From: Topomyia yanbarensis
Lineage: Eukaryota; Arthropoda; Insecta; Diptera; Culicidae
Assembly (NCBI RefSeq): GCF_030247195.1
Contig: NC_080672.1
Span: 390,555,037 to 390,619,036 of the forward strand
Direction of reading: 5' to 3'
Length of the DNA stretch: 64,000 bases
In this document: positions 11,881-21,560 of the stretch, piece after piece
How positions within the stretch are numbered: position 1 is the first letter of the stretch
How the letters are laid out: every line of letters starts with the position of its first letter
Notes under the pieces: model-generated
What the model was told of the DNA's origin: nothing
The model's input: the letters and a program-made list of their open reading frames with translations, nothing else
The model's database searches: none
Program-made: the position numbers and the translations under genes

Positions 11881-12767
11881 CTATTCGGCCCAATGACCCA
11901 TTCGGTCTAATGCCCATTCGACCTAATGACCCATTCGGCCTAATGACCCATTCGGCCTAATGACCCATTCGGCCTAATGACCCATTCGGCCTAATGGCCC
12001 ATTCGGTTTAATGACCCATTCGGCCTAATGACCCATTCGGCCTAATGACCCATTCGGCCTAATGACCCATTCGGCCTAATGACCCATTCGGCCTAATGAC
12101 CCATTCGGCCTAATGACCCATTCGGCCTAATGACCCATTCGGCCTAATGACCCATTCGGCCTAATGACCCATTTGGCCTAATGACCCATTCGGCCTAATG
12201 ACCCATTCGGCCTAATGACCCATTCGGCCTAATGACCCATTCGGCCTAATGACCCATTCGGCCTAATGACCCATTCGGCCTAATGACCCATTCGGCCTAA
12301 TGACCCATTCGGCCTAATGACCCATTCGGCCTAATGACCCATTCGGCCTAATGACCCATTCGGCCTAATGACCCATTCGGCCTAATGACCCATTCGGCCT
12401 AATGACCCATTCGGCCTAATGACCCATTCGGCCTAATGACCCATTCGGCCTAATGACCCATTCGGCCTAATGACCCATTCGGCCTAATGACCCATTCGGC
12501 CTAATGACCCATTCGGCCTAATGACCCATTCGGCCTAATGACCCATTCGACCTAATGACCCATTCGGCCTAATGACCCATTCGGCCTAATGACCCATTCG
12601 GCCTAATGACCCATTCGGCCTAATGACCCATTCGGCCTAATGACCCATTCGGCCTAATGACCCATTCGGCCTAATGACCCATTCGGCCTAATGACCCATT
12701 CGGCCTAATGACCCATTCGGCCTAATGACCCATTCGGCCTAATGACCCATTCGGCCTTATGAACCCA
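11881..12767. repeat. Homogeneous 17-bp minisatellite, about 52 copies
   Basis: The unit CATTCGGCCTAATGACC repeats for about 887 bp with very few variants (changes near 11905-11920, 12004, 12171, 12546, and the edges). Read on the other strand the unit is GGTCATTAGGCCGAATG. Such uniformity means recent expansion or gene conversion. Short diverged runs of the same unit occur at 42.06-42.14 kb and 43.2-43.3 kb. Confidence 0.97.
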
Positions 12768-14606
12768 CCCTAATGGCCGTAGTCTTTTCTGCATTCCATA
12801 TGGGAAATTGCGGTTTTTTCTCTTCAAAACGGTGTATCTCAGGATACGCTCATATTATGTTGGGATGATAAGTGTTTTTTATGTAAAAATGTCTGAGGAA
12901 CGCGATGGCATTAAAATTTTCAAAATTAAAATATACGTATTGAGAGAAAAATTAACTTTTAATATTTAACTGAAAAAATTGTATAGTTGGCAACACTGTC
13001 GACAAAAAAAATGTTTTTTATAGACTCCTTGGACAATTTTCTTAAAAAGCCATCTTGTGGTTTGATTCTAGAGTAAATAAAACCGGAGATATGATCAAAA
13101 GAAAATCAAGGGTTTTGGCAATTTGCCAAAACGGGGGGTGTTCTCATGACCCGAGGGGTGGTTCAATTGACACAAAAATTTGGGTTTTTATATATTGGCC
13201 CTAGATGAACAATTCCTCCAAATTTTGTTCAAATACGTGGAGGTCGATTACACGTGCCTTGATCACTTCGCATGGAATGACCCATATAACGATCTATCAA
13301 TTTGCTGTGCTATTAGTTGGGGACTATCTGTCCGCCAGATGGCGCTTCGGAACAAATGATGTTTTCCTCCTATTTCGTTGAAAGTCGCAGCAACGCGCGA
13401 TGGGTTTTAGCAAGATCTATCTATATAAAAGCTAATGTTTGTATATATGTGATTTATGAACTCCCAAACGGCTCAACTGATTGCCGTAAAAATGTATACA
13501 TAGTAGGCATTTGTTATGGAGCGTGTTTGTGTGCTATTGGTTGGGGATTATCTGCCCGCCAGATGGCGCTTAGGAACAAATTATTTTCCTCCTATTTCGT
13601 TGAAATTCGCAGCAACGCGCGATGGGTATTGGCTAGTTGCATATTAAATATGTAAGTTGAGGTGTATTTTGCGGATAAGTTGATAAGCAGCCCCGATTTG
13701 GTTTTCATACGTACATACTGTTTTTTGGGGCGAAGGTTATTGTTTTATCCATAACGATGAACGAAGGAAAGGACCTATGCCAATATTGTCAAGAAATGCT
13801 TTTATAGTAAATCGTCTCACAATTTACATAAAATTACTAACAGTATGCTGAAAAATAGACGCAGAAATTTTTTTGCAAGAGTTTGTTTTATTATTTAATA
13901 TCTCCATTCTGTATTGCGTAGAAGTCATTTTTTCACTTCTGATTATTTAAGTCATATTATTTTTTTTTTAAACCACAATTATTGGTTCAGGGATGTGTGA
14001 TAGTTCTTTTTTATATCATGCTGTTAAAATTCGAGCGTATTCTTCGTTATTTGATTGGTCATACTTCTGTTGATTTTGTCGAAAATGTATTTATGAAAAC
14101 AACGGGGGAAATTCAGCTTTTATCGGTTGTCATTTTTGATCAATTATTATGAAACCAATGAATAAACAAAATTTCAACAGAATAAAGTTTTCTCACCCAC
14201 AAAGTTTCATCAGTTTATGCGAGCATTTAACTTTAATCTTATGGCAAGAAAATCGGTATCGACGACATTAAAAGATTTTATAAATTCAATAAGTTTCATA
14301 GGCTGGCCGAATTTTCATGGTAATGAAATCTATAACTTCGAAATTTCAAGACGCTAACAAAACTATTATTTTGAGAGATAAAGTTTGGTAAATTGAACAT
14401 ATTTAAAATTCAAAGTTTCACCTTGTTCAAAAAAATTTGATTAATTTTTTATTCTTTTTTATGAATCAAAAATCGAATCTCATGGAATAATGCGTTTTTA
14501 AAAATTTTCAAAAATTTCCAAGAACTAGCGTGTTGGGCACATCGAGTCAAACAAATCAGATTTTTTTTTGCGGTATCGGTTTATTACCAGCAAGATGAAA
14601 ATAGTT
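12768..14606. other. Intron stretch without a gene; one direct repeat
   Basis: AT-rich, no supported coding region. Contains the two-copy direct repeat at 13307-13640 (separate entry). The rest is unassigned. Confidence 0.5.
13307..13640 (+). repeat. Two-copy direct repeat, 224-bp spacing
   Basis: GTGCTATTAGTTGGGGA followed by CGCCAGATGGCGCTTCGGA at 13307-13412 recurs, slightly changed, at 13531-13640. The intervening text (ACTCCCAAACGGCTCAACTG, then GGCATTTGTTATGGAGCG) has the look of a widespread insect interspersed repeat, so this is probably a tandemly duplicated piece of one. A single frame runs through both copies but only because they duplicate each other. Confidence 0.7.
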
Positions 14607-14766
14607 TGGTGGGCATAGCGTAATTGGTAAATTGATTTCCTCATAAGCAGCTCACTTGGGTTCGATTCCAAACGCCGCACATGGGGTTGAGATTTTCCTA
14701 AAAGAGATTTTTCTAACTCGAAAAAAGGCAAATGACCCTAACCTCTATAATCGAAACAAACAAAAA
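14607..14766 (+). mobile_element. tRNA-derived SINE, Feilai-like, diverged copy
   Basis: Carries the tRNA-like head (GGTGGGCATAGCGTAATTGG as A box; GGGTTCGATTCC as B box), the body (AGATTTTTCTAACTCG) and the tail CCTCTATAATCGAAACAAA. It is more diverged than the copies at 29.2, 43.6 and 45.9 kb, and no clear target duplication is seen. RNA polymerase III promoter boxes are still recognisable. Confidence 0.85.
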
Positions 14767-15170
14767 TGGCGTTTTTGGTTAGATGAAATTATTTTAATTG
14801 TTGGTATGTCCATAAATGGCAAACATGGAAATAGCATATAACATGTCCCCACTGTCAATTAGAAGCAAAGAAACCATAGATGATTCCACAAATTGTTTTT
14901 TTTTATATTTTACTCAAAATTTTCAACTTTGTCTTTTATCAGTACATTCTTCGTGTTTTATCACCAGTGTCAACGACCTTCTCTCACAGATCTTTCCACA
15001 CATATCGCTTGTTATTCCTGCGAACTTATCAGCCCCCTTCACATCAGCTACGGTGCAATGCCGCATTCCACGGTCCCGGATGCGATAAAAAAATAATCAC
15101 ACTATGTCCGAAAGTGCAGTTGCATTTTTGTACAAAATTTTATCACATACACACATCCACCGTCCCCACC
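14767..15170. other. 3' flank of the nested LRR gene
   Basis: Between the SINE and the stop codon of the LRR gene. On the minus strand no AATAAA is seen close to the stop; GATAAA variants lie about 40 and 90 bp downstream. The end of the transcript cannot be fixed. Confidence 0.4.
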
Positions 15171-16130
15171 TCACATCTTATTACTGCCCTCCTCCAGCTT
15201 GTGCACACTGTCGGCCAACCGTTCGACCAGATGTCTCAGATCCTGATTCTGCTGGGACAGTTTCTGCAGCTGTTCCCGGTCCCGCCGTAGTTCCTCGTGC
15301 TGCTTAAGAAAGAGAAAGTCCAGCACCGTTTTGTAGCAGCAAATATCCCCTACCCAGTGATCCCGACAGAAGGCATCCTTCCGAGCGATTTGTATCTTAC
15401 GCTGTTCCATATGGTCCACGGCGGATTCCAACCAGCGGCAGTTCCAGAGGTTCTTACGCAGCGAAATGGCATTCAGTACGGGGAATGCATCGAAAAAGTA
15501 CGGAATGAAGGTTAGCCGGTTTTTGCTAAGCGAAAGTGTCTGCAGGTTCCCGAATCGTAGACCTAGTTTCGAGTCCAGGGTTTTGATCTTGTTGTCGTAC
15601 AGGGACAGCACCTTGAGGGCGCTGACATTGGAGAACAGTTCCAGGTCGATGTATTCGATTGAGTTGTTGTATAGGTATAGTTTCTCCAAACCCTCCAGAA
15701 AGCGAATGTTTTTAGGGATGGTTGTGAGCGCATTGTGGACGATGGTTAGCGTTTTCAGGTGTCGGTCTTCCTGTGGTTCCACGTCGAATTCCAGCAGTCC
15801 GTTGCGCTGGAGGTTTATCTCGGTCAGGTTTATGTTAGCGATCAGTAGCTTCCGAATGCTGGTGTGGTTGTACATGTGCAGTAGTCGGACACCGGCGAAA
15901 TGGCTGTAGATTTCCTTCGAGAAGTTAGGAATCGATCCGGATTTGATCAACAGGATGGGATGCTTCGGGAACTCTAGCTGCTGCAGGTTCGTTGAACTAT
16001 TAATGACGACGTTCTCCAGGAAACAGAAACCAGCCTCGTTTATGACGGAACATTTGTAGGTTTTGGAGGCTGCAACCGTGCAGGCGAGAGCCAAAATGAT
16101 TCCCGACCAGCTGAAAGTACAGATTTCCAT
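15171..16130 (-). CDS. Secreted leucine-rich-repeat/coiled-coil protein, LRIM-like, nested in the NDST intron
   Basis: An intact 319-residue frame. Residues 1-22 are a good signal peptide (hydrophobic IILALACTVAA). C27 and C36 form an N-terminal cap, and about six leucine-rich repeats follow at roughly 100-230 (for example LKVLSLYDNKIKTLD, LQTLSLSKNRLTFIP). A WNCRWL cap at 229-234 is followed by C255 and the C264-C265 pair, then a coiled coil at about 274-315 (EELRRDREQLQKLSQQNQDL). Five N-glycosylation sequons (44, 88, 101, 155, 168). No C-terminal membrane segment. Signal peptide, LRRs, C...C...CC and coiled coil match the mosquito LRIM family; LRIM1 and APL1 there stabilise the complement-like TEP1 in haemolymph. 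Assignment to a specific member is inference. Single-exon coding; a GTAAGA donor at 16176 could allow a short upstream exon, but the implied 42-nt intron is too small to trust. Alternative: a generic secreted LRR protein. Confidence 0.82.
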   Translation of the reverse strand: MEICTFSWSGIILALACTVAASKTYKCSVINEAGFCFLENVVINSSTNLQQLEFPKHPILLIKSGSIPNFSKEIYSHFAGVRLLHMYNHTSIRKLLIANINLTEINLQRNGLLEFDVEPQEDRHLKTLTIVHNALTTIPKNIRFLEGLEKLYLYNNSIEYIDLELFSNVSALKVLSLYDNKIKTLDSKLGLRFGNLQTLSLSKNRLTFIPYFFDAFPVLNAISLRKNLWNCRWLESAVDHMEQRKIQIARKDAFCRDHWVGDICCYKTVLDFLFLKQHEELRRDREQLQKLSQQNQDLRHLVERLADSVHKLEEGSNKM

Positions 16131-16585
16131 ATAACTAATTCATCAATGTTAAAGAGGAATTGAAGTTTGTTCTTACCGAAAATCTTTAAACTGTTTCATG
16201 TTTAGCAGCGTACTTCTCCCAAGCGCAGCAGACGATAGACTGAAGGGAATCGGTTGGAATGTGGCACAAGATAAAAAAAAATCCTCGTCTGGTTCTTATC
16301 AGACCAGTCATTTCTCTGACGGGGTACACAATGTTGTGGACGGGAAGATAGAATGGATACCGAATGGTTATTGGTATCCAGGCACTCACTGTTATCATTT
16401 CGTGCCGGGGTGACGTGCAGAAATGAAGCGTAAGATCCGCTATGCGGACAGCACAGCGTCAACGCATGACAATTCGGGTAGCATAAGTCCTACCAGATTG
16501 TAGAGCTGTGATAAGATGAAAAAGTCGACTTCGTTGCTAGTTACCAAGTGCAAAAAGTTACCCATATTGATATTATTTTGCGTGA
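16131..16585. other. Upstream flank of the LRR gene
   Basis: This should hold the promoter of the minus-strand LRR gene. No TATA box, NF-kB-like site or start site could be named with confidence. Open frames here are short and overlapping. Confidence 0.35.
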
Positions 16586-16589
16586 TTAT

Positions 16590-17160
16590 ATAAAATGGAA
16601 AAGGAACTTTTTAAATTAGTTATGGAATTCGCGTTTCGACTTCGTCTCATCAGAATCCGACACTAACTTAGTGACAGGACTAAGCTAGTGCGGGATTGGC
16701 GATAGCTCCAAAAAACATAATTTGTGTTCCTGAGCAAAACTCCTAGTCAAGCGTGATGTCCCGCAAGGAAAGAAGTTAATTTTAAGCTGATGAGAGGTAA
16801 TAAAATTGAAACATTTGGTTTGGCTTAGCAAGCCAATGCAAGATGCTCTATGCTATATTTCTCCTTAGTTGAGAACAATTTGGGTAAAATCTGTTTTTCT
16901 CCATTAAGGAGAAAATTGCTTAAAACCATTTTTGCGTGTGGAGAGCACAAAACCTGTAGCTTAATTTCGGTACGTGTTATCAGAATCCGACACTAAGTTA
17001 TTGTCGGATTCTGATGAGACAAAGTTGAGGCCCAAAATCCTTAACTAATATAGTTATATGTTTTGTGCTCTTCACGTGCAAAGATGGTTTTAAACAATTT
17101 TTTCTTAATGGAATAAAATAGTTTGGAGAAATATAGAATAGCGCACTTTTTAAGTAAATT
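16590..17160. mobile_element. Palindromic MITE-like element (CTCATCAGAATCCGACACTA family), copy 1
   Basis: Centre CAGAATCCGACACTAAGTTA (16981) continues into its reverse complement, and arms of ~150 bp extend both ways, with landmarks CTATATTTCTCC, GAGCACAAAAC and TTAAAACCATNTTTGC. A further arm containing TTTCGACTTCGTCTCATCAG lies at 16636-16660. The same sequences end the window (63.6-64.0 kb), and a short piece lies at 40.45-40.52 kb. Noncoding, so non-autonomous. Confidence 0.75.
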
Positions 17161-17495
17161 AAATCAGCTTTGTTATATTTTTGATATTCACAATGTTCAA
17201 AAACTGCATTTAGTCATTTAGAGCAGAATATTTACCTCTTGATCAAGTTTTTGTCAGGACGACTATACTCGTGTGGCATTTATCATCGTGAAAAAATGAT
17301 CTTTTATTTTAAATTTGATATTCTGAAAGTACGTTAGTACGTTGAGGAAAATTCGCCAAAAATTTTATTTCGATCGGAGTACTGTTCATAGACCGCTCTA
17401 TATGCAGGACCGTTGAATCATTGTACCGACCAATAAACTTGTATGGTTTTGAAAAGGTCCTTTGCGGCGATCACGGTATCTCAGGAACGGTTTAG
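17161..17495. other. Unassigned AT-rich spacer
   Basis: Between the palindromic element and the long minisatellite. No coding or repeat structure recognised. Confidence 0.4.
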
Positions 17496-17499
17496 GTAC

Positions 17500-20095
17500 A
17501 AAAAGTCGAACGAATGAAGGTCGAAGAAACAGAAGGTCGAAAAGAACAAATGGTCGAAAGGACAAAAGATCGAAGGGATAAAGATCGAAAGACAAATGGT
17601 CGAAGAGACAAAAGACGAAAAGGACAGATGGTCGAAAGTCAAAAGATCGAAAGATAAATGATCGAAAGGCAAAAGTTCGAAAGTTTAAACGTCGAAAAGA
17701 ACGAAAGGTCGAACGATAAATGGTCGATGGAACAAAATGTCGAAAAGGACAGAAGAACGAAAGACAAAAGGTCAGTGACAAATGGTCGAAAGACAAATGG
17801 CCAAATGATAAAAGATCGGAAGGACAACAGGTCGAATGGACAAAAGGTCGAAAGGCACGAAATGTCGAAAGACAAATGGTCGAAGAGACAAAAGGTTCAA
17901 AAGGACAGAAGGACGAAAGTCAAAAGGTCGAAAACGATAAAAGTTCGAAAGGACAAAAGGTCGAAAGGACAAAAGATCGAAAGGACGAAAAGGACAATAG
18001 GTCGAAAGAAAAAAAAGTCGAAAAGAACAAAATATCGAAAGAAAAAACGTCGAAAGAATAAAAGATCGAAAGGACAGAAAGTCGAAAAGGAGATCAAAGG
18101 TCAAAGAGACAAATGGTCAAAAAGAAAAAAAAGTCGAAAGATTTAAAAGATCGAAAGACAAGTGGTCGAAGGGACGAAAGGTAAAAAACAACAGGAGGAC
18201 GAAAGATCAAAGGTCGAAAGGAGAGAAGGTCGATAGTAATAAATGTTCGAAAGACAAATGGTCGAAGGAATAAAATCAGGAACAAAAAGTCGAAAGGACA
18301 AAAGGTCGAAGAGGTCGAAATGTTCAAAGGCCGAAAGCCCAATGGTCCAAGGGACAAAAGGTCGAAAGAACAAAAGATTGAAATGACAAACGGTCGAAGG
18401 GTAGAAGGATAAATGGTCGAAGGGACAAAAGATCGAAAAGGACAGAAGGTCGAAAAACAAATCGTCGAAAAACAAAAGATCGAAAACATCAAGTGGACAG
18501 AAACTCGAGAAGGGTTGAAGCACTAAAGACAAAAGGTTGAGAAGGACAGAAGGTTGAAAGACAAATGGCGCAAGGGACAAACAGTCAAAAGATCAATAGT
18601 CTAAAGAGAAAAGGTCCAAAGACAAAAAGGTCGAAAACGACGAAAGGTCGAAAGGATAAAATGTCAAAAAACAAAAGGTCGAATAGACAAAAGATCGAGT
18701 GGACAAAAGCTCCCAAAGATTAGAAGGACGAAAGACAAAAGGTCGAAAAGAACAGAAGGCTGAAAGGTAAATGATACAAAAGACAAAAAGTCGAAAGCTA
18801 AAAAGTCGAAAGATAAATGGTCGATAGACAAAGGGTCGAAAGATCAAAAGATTAAAAACGACGAAAGGTCGAAAGACGATAGGTCAAAAAAACAAAACAA
18901 AAGGTCGAAAGATAAATGGTCAAATGGTAAGAGATCGAAAGAACAAAAGGTCGAAAATGACAAAAGGTCGAAAAGTACAAAAGTTCGAAATGACAAACGG
19001 TGGAAAGGTACAAAAGGTCGAAAGTCAAATGGTCGTTGGAAAAAGGTCAAAAACAAAAAAAGGTCGAAAAAATCGAGTGGACAGAAGCTCGAAAAGGTTA
19101 GAAGCACGAAAGACAAAAAGTCGAAAGAGAAAAAGTCGAAAAGACAAAAGGTCGAAAGAACAAAAGGTTGAAAACAACGAAAAGGTTGAAAGGACAAAAG
19201 GTCGAAAGGACAAAAAGTCGAAAAGGACAGAACGTCGAAAATCAAAGGGTCGAAAGGACAAATGGTCGAAAAGACAATAGGTCGGAAAGGACAGAAGGTC
19301 GAAAGGACGTTAAACGTCGTTAAACAAAAGTCGAAAGAACAAAAGGTTGAAAAAAAATAGAAGGAAGAAAGACGAAAGGTCGAAAAAGGCAGAAGGACGA
19401 AAGGTAAAATGTCCAAGGGACAAAAGGTCGAAAAATAGATTATTGAAAGAGAAAAGGTCGAAAAAACAAAAGTTCGAAAGGACAAAAGGTCGAAACCGAT
19501 AAAAGGTAGAAAGAATATAACGTCGAATGGACAAGCGGTCGAAAGTCAACAGGTCGAAAGACAAATGGTCGAAAAAAAGATCGAAAAGACAATAAGTCAA
19601 AAGGAGAAAAGGTTGACAGGACAAAAGGTCAAAAAACAAATGAATAAAAGTACAAAACGTCGTTTGGACAAAAGGTCGATAAGGACAGAAGGAAGACATA
19701 CAAAAGGTCGAAAATGACAGAAGGGTGCAAGAAAAAAGGTCCAAAGGACAAAAAATGGATACACATAGTCGAAAAAGAAAAACTCGAAATGGACGAAAGG
19801 TCAAAATGACAGAAGGTCGAAAAGGACACATGGTCGAAAGACACAAGGTCGAAGGGACAAAAGGTCGAAACTCAAATTGTCGAAAGATGGAAAGGTCGAA
19901 AGGCCGAATGGACCAAAATTCGAAAGGATAAAAGGTCGAAAGACAAAAGATCGAAATGACAAAAGGTCGAAATGATAAAAGGTCGAAAGAACAATCAATC
20001 GAAAGGTGCAAAAGTTGAAATACAAAAGATCAAAATACTAATAGTCAAATGGACAATAAACAGAACACATCAAGAGGTCGAAAAAACAAAAGAAA
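17500..20095. repeat. Long diverged minisatellite, 16-17-bp unit, well over 100 copies
   Basis: About 2.6 kb of variants of GGTCGAAAGGACAAAA, with unit lengths mostly 16-18 bp and frequent single-base slips. Purines are concentrated on the plus strand, so stop codons are rare in many frames. This produces long spurious frames on both strands: Lys/Arg/Ser-rich on plus, Phe/Ser/Leu-rich on minus. Those frames show no start context or conserved domain, and their amino-acid periodicity simply follows the DNA unit. It is older or less homogenised than the 11.9-kb array. Confidence 0.95.
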
Positions 20096-20965
20096 TAACC
20101 TACATATGAACAAATGTAGGGGACAGTGGGGAGTTCTGAACCATGCGGAGTTATGAACACAGTCAATACCCAATAAGCTAGAAATTATAAAAATGTGATA
20201 AATACTGTTAAATGTTTCTGCTGTCATTACGTCACGTTTTCATTGGCAAATGTTGCATCAACTCATGTTCTTAGGCGCCTCGTGGCGCAACCGCTTATTT
20301 AGGTGGCTTGGCGCGAATCATGTTGTCATCTGTTCATTGCGAATTAGATCACTTTTCCATCTCACTATTAGTTTAGAAATATCTTAAGATTTATCTTCTG
20401 TGACCCTAATAAAAACAAAGCACAGAAATATTCCATTTCTCCTACTTTTTGCGAAGTTTCACAGCTCCTCACCAAACTAAAAAAAATACCGATTCCACGC
20501 TTTTTACGCAATCTGCCATATCTCAAGCAAGCAATGATTTTAAATTGCTTCTGCCTGGGGATGTAGTGAAGTGTCCTTTTCAAATACCTGGTCAAAAATT
20601 AAAAATCAATCAATGTTGGTGTGGTAGTTATGCTCCGGAAATAAAACTTTGTTCACAACTCTTCACTATCCCGTACGTATTGTAGAGAATTAGAGTAGTA
20701 GACAAAGGCAATGTAGTGAGTAAATTAATTTTACCTTTAAAATGTGAGTAAAAAATTGTCAATTATAAATTAAAACTAATAGTTTACAAAAATAATACTG
20801 TGCGACAATATTTTGATTCTCACTGGTACTTTTTCCTTCTTTGTAGCATGAGCTGTTCTTCAAATGATGATCACGGATAATTTTCAATTATCGGTGCAGT
20901 AACTACAAGCGTTTCTCATGCCGTTTTGGAGATTTTTCTCTTCTTTGAAACGTAATTTTTTCTAC
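20096..20965. other. Intron stretch, nothing assigned
   Basis: AT-rich with short frames only. No motif, SINE or inverted repeat recognised. Confidence 0.4.
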
Positions 20966-21560
20966 GAGTCTACGCTTGTTCTCACACGGTCATGAATCGG
21001 TAACGTTCGGAAGCCCCAACCCAGCAGCCTAGTTCCGTGCATTCAATTTGACCATTAGGAAAAATAAATAACGTTCATATACACTAGACGACAAGTTTCA
21101 ACAACAAGGGCGACATTGCCGAAAACTTTCTTCTAGGCTCCGAGCTGTACACACTAAATTAAACAGCTAACTCTCGGTCCTCGCGAACATTAAAGAACCC
21201 ATGCGAAAATACAACACAGGGTTTATACAATCGGATTTATACACGCGAAGTCACATACGCACTAGCACACATGACACACAAACATTCACGCGATCAAACA
21301 TGTTAACATACAAACGCTCGAGCTTTTCTCGATCATTCACGCACTCCTACGATTGCAATCTCACATACCTGAAAATACCCCAGAAATTAAGTGAATGTTT
21401 TGGCACTTATACAGTTATAAATACAGCCCCATAAGCGAACACACGAACGCTTGCTCCCCAGATCTGACCCGTACACTCAATGTCACAATCAGAATCACGC
21501 ACCATTTAAGCAGTGTTCTAGTGGCTGACATTTCCCATCTTGTCTGCAATTGTAGTGAGT
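20966..21560 (+). repeat. ~460-bp repeat unit, single diverged copy
   Basis: Shares TCATGAATCGGTAACGTTCGG, TATACACGCGAAGTCACATA, GTTAACATACAAACGCTCGAG and the end block TTTAAGCAGTG with the tandem at 27.4-28.9 kb, in the same orientation. Rich in CG-containing words (CGCGA, ACGCG) against an AT-rich background. Confidence 0.8.

Noticed and set aside
11881..12767. CRISPR array
   Set aside because: Units are contiguous with no unique spacers; eukaryotic minisatellite.
15297..15909. Plus-strand frames of 72 and 147 codons across the LRR gene
   Set aside because: Antisense shadows of the well-supported minus-strand gene.
17398..20025. Many frames of 60-233 codons on both strands (Lys/Arg/Ser-rich plus, Phe/Ser/Leu-rich minus)
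   Set aside because: They follow a 16-17-bp minisatellite; frames shift from unit to unit and occur on both strands with no domain or start context.
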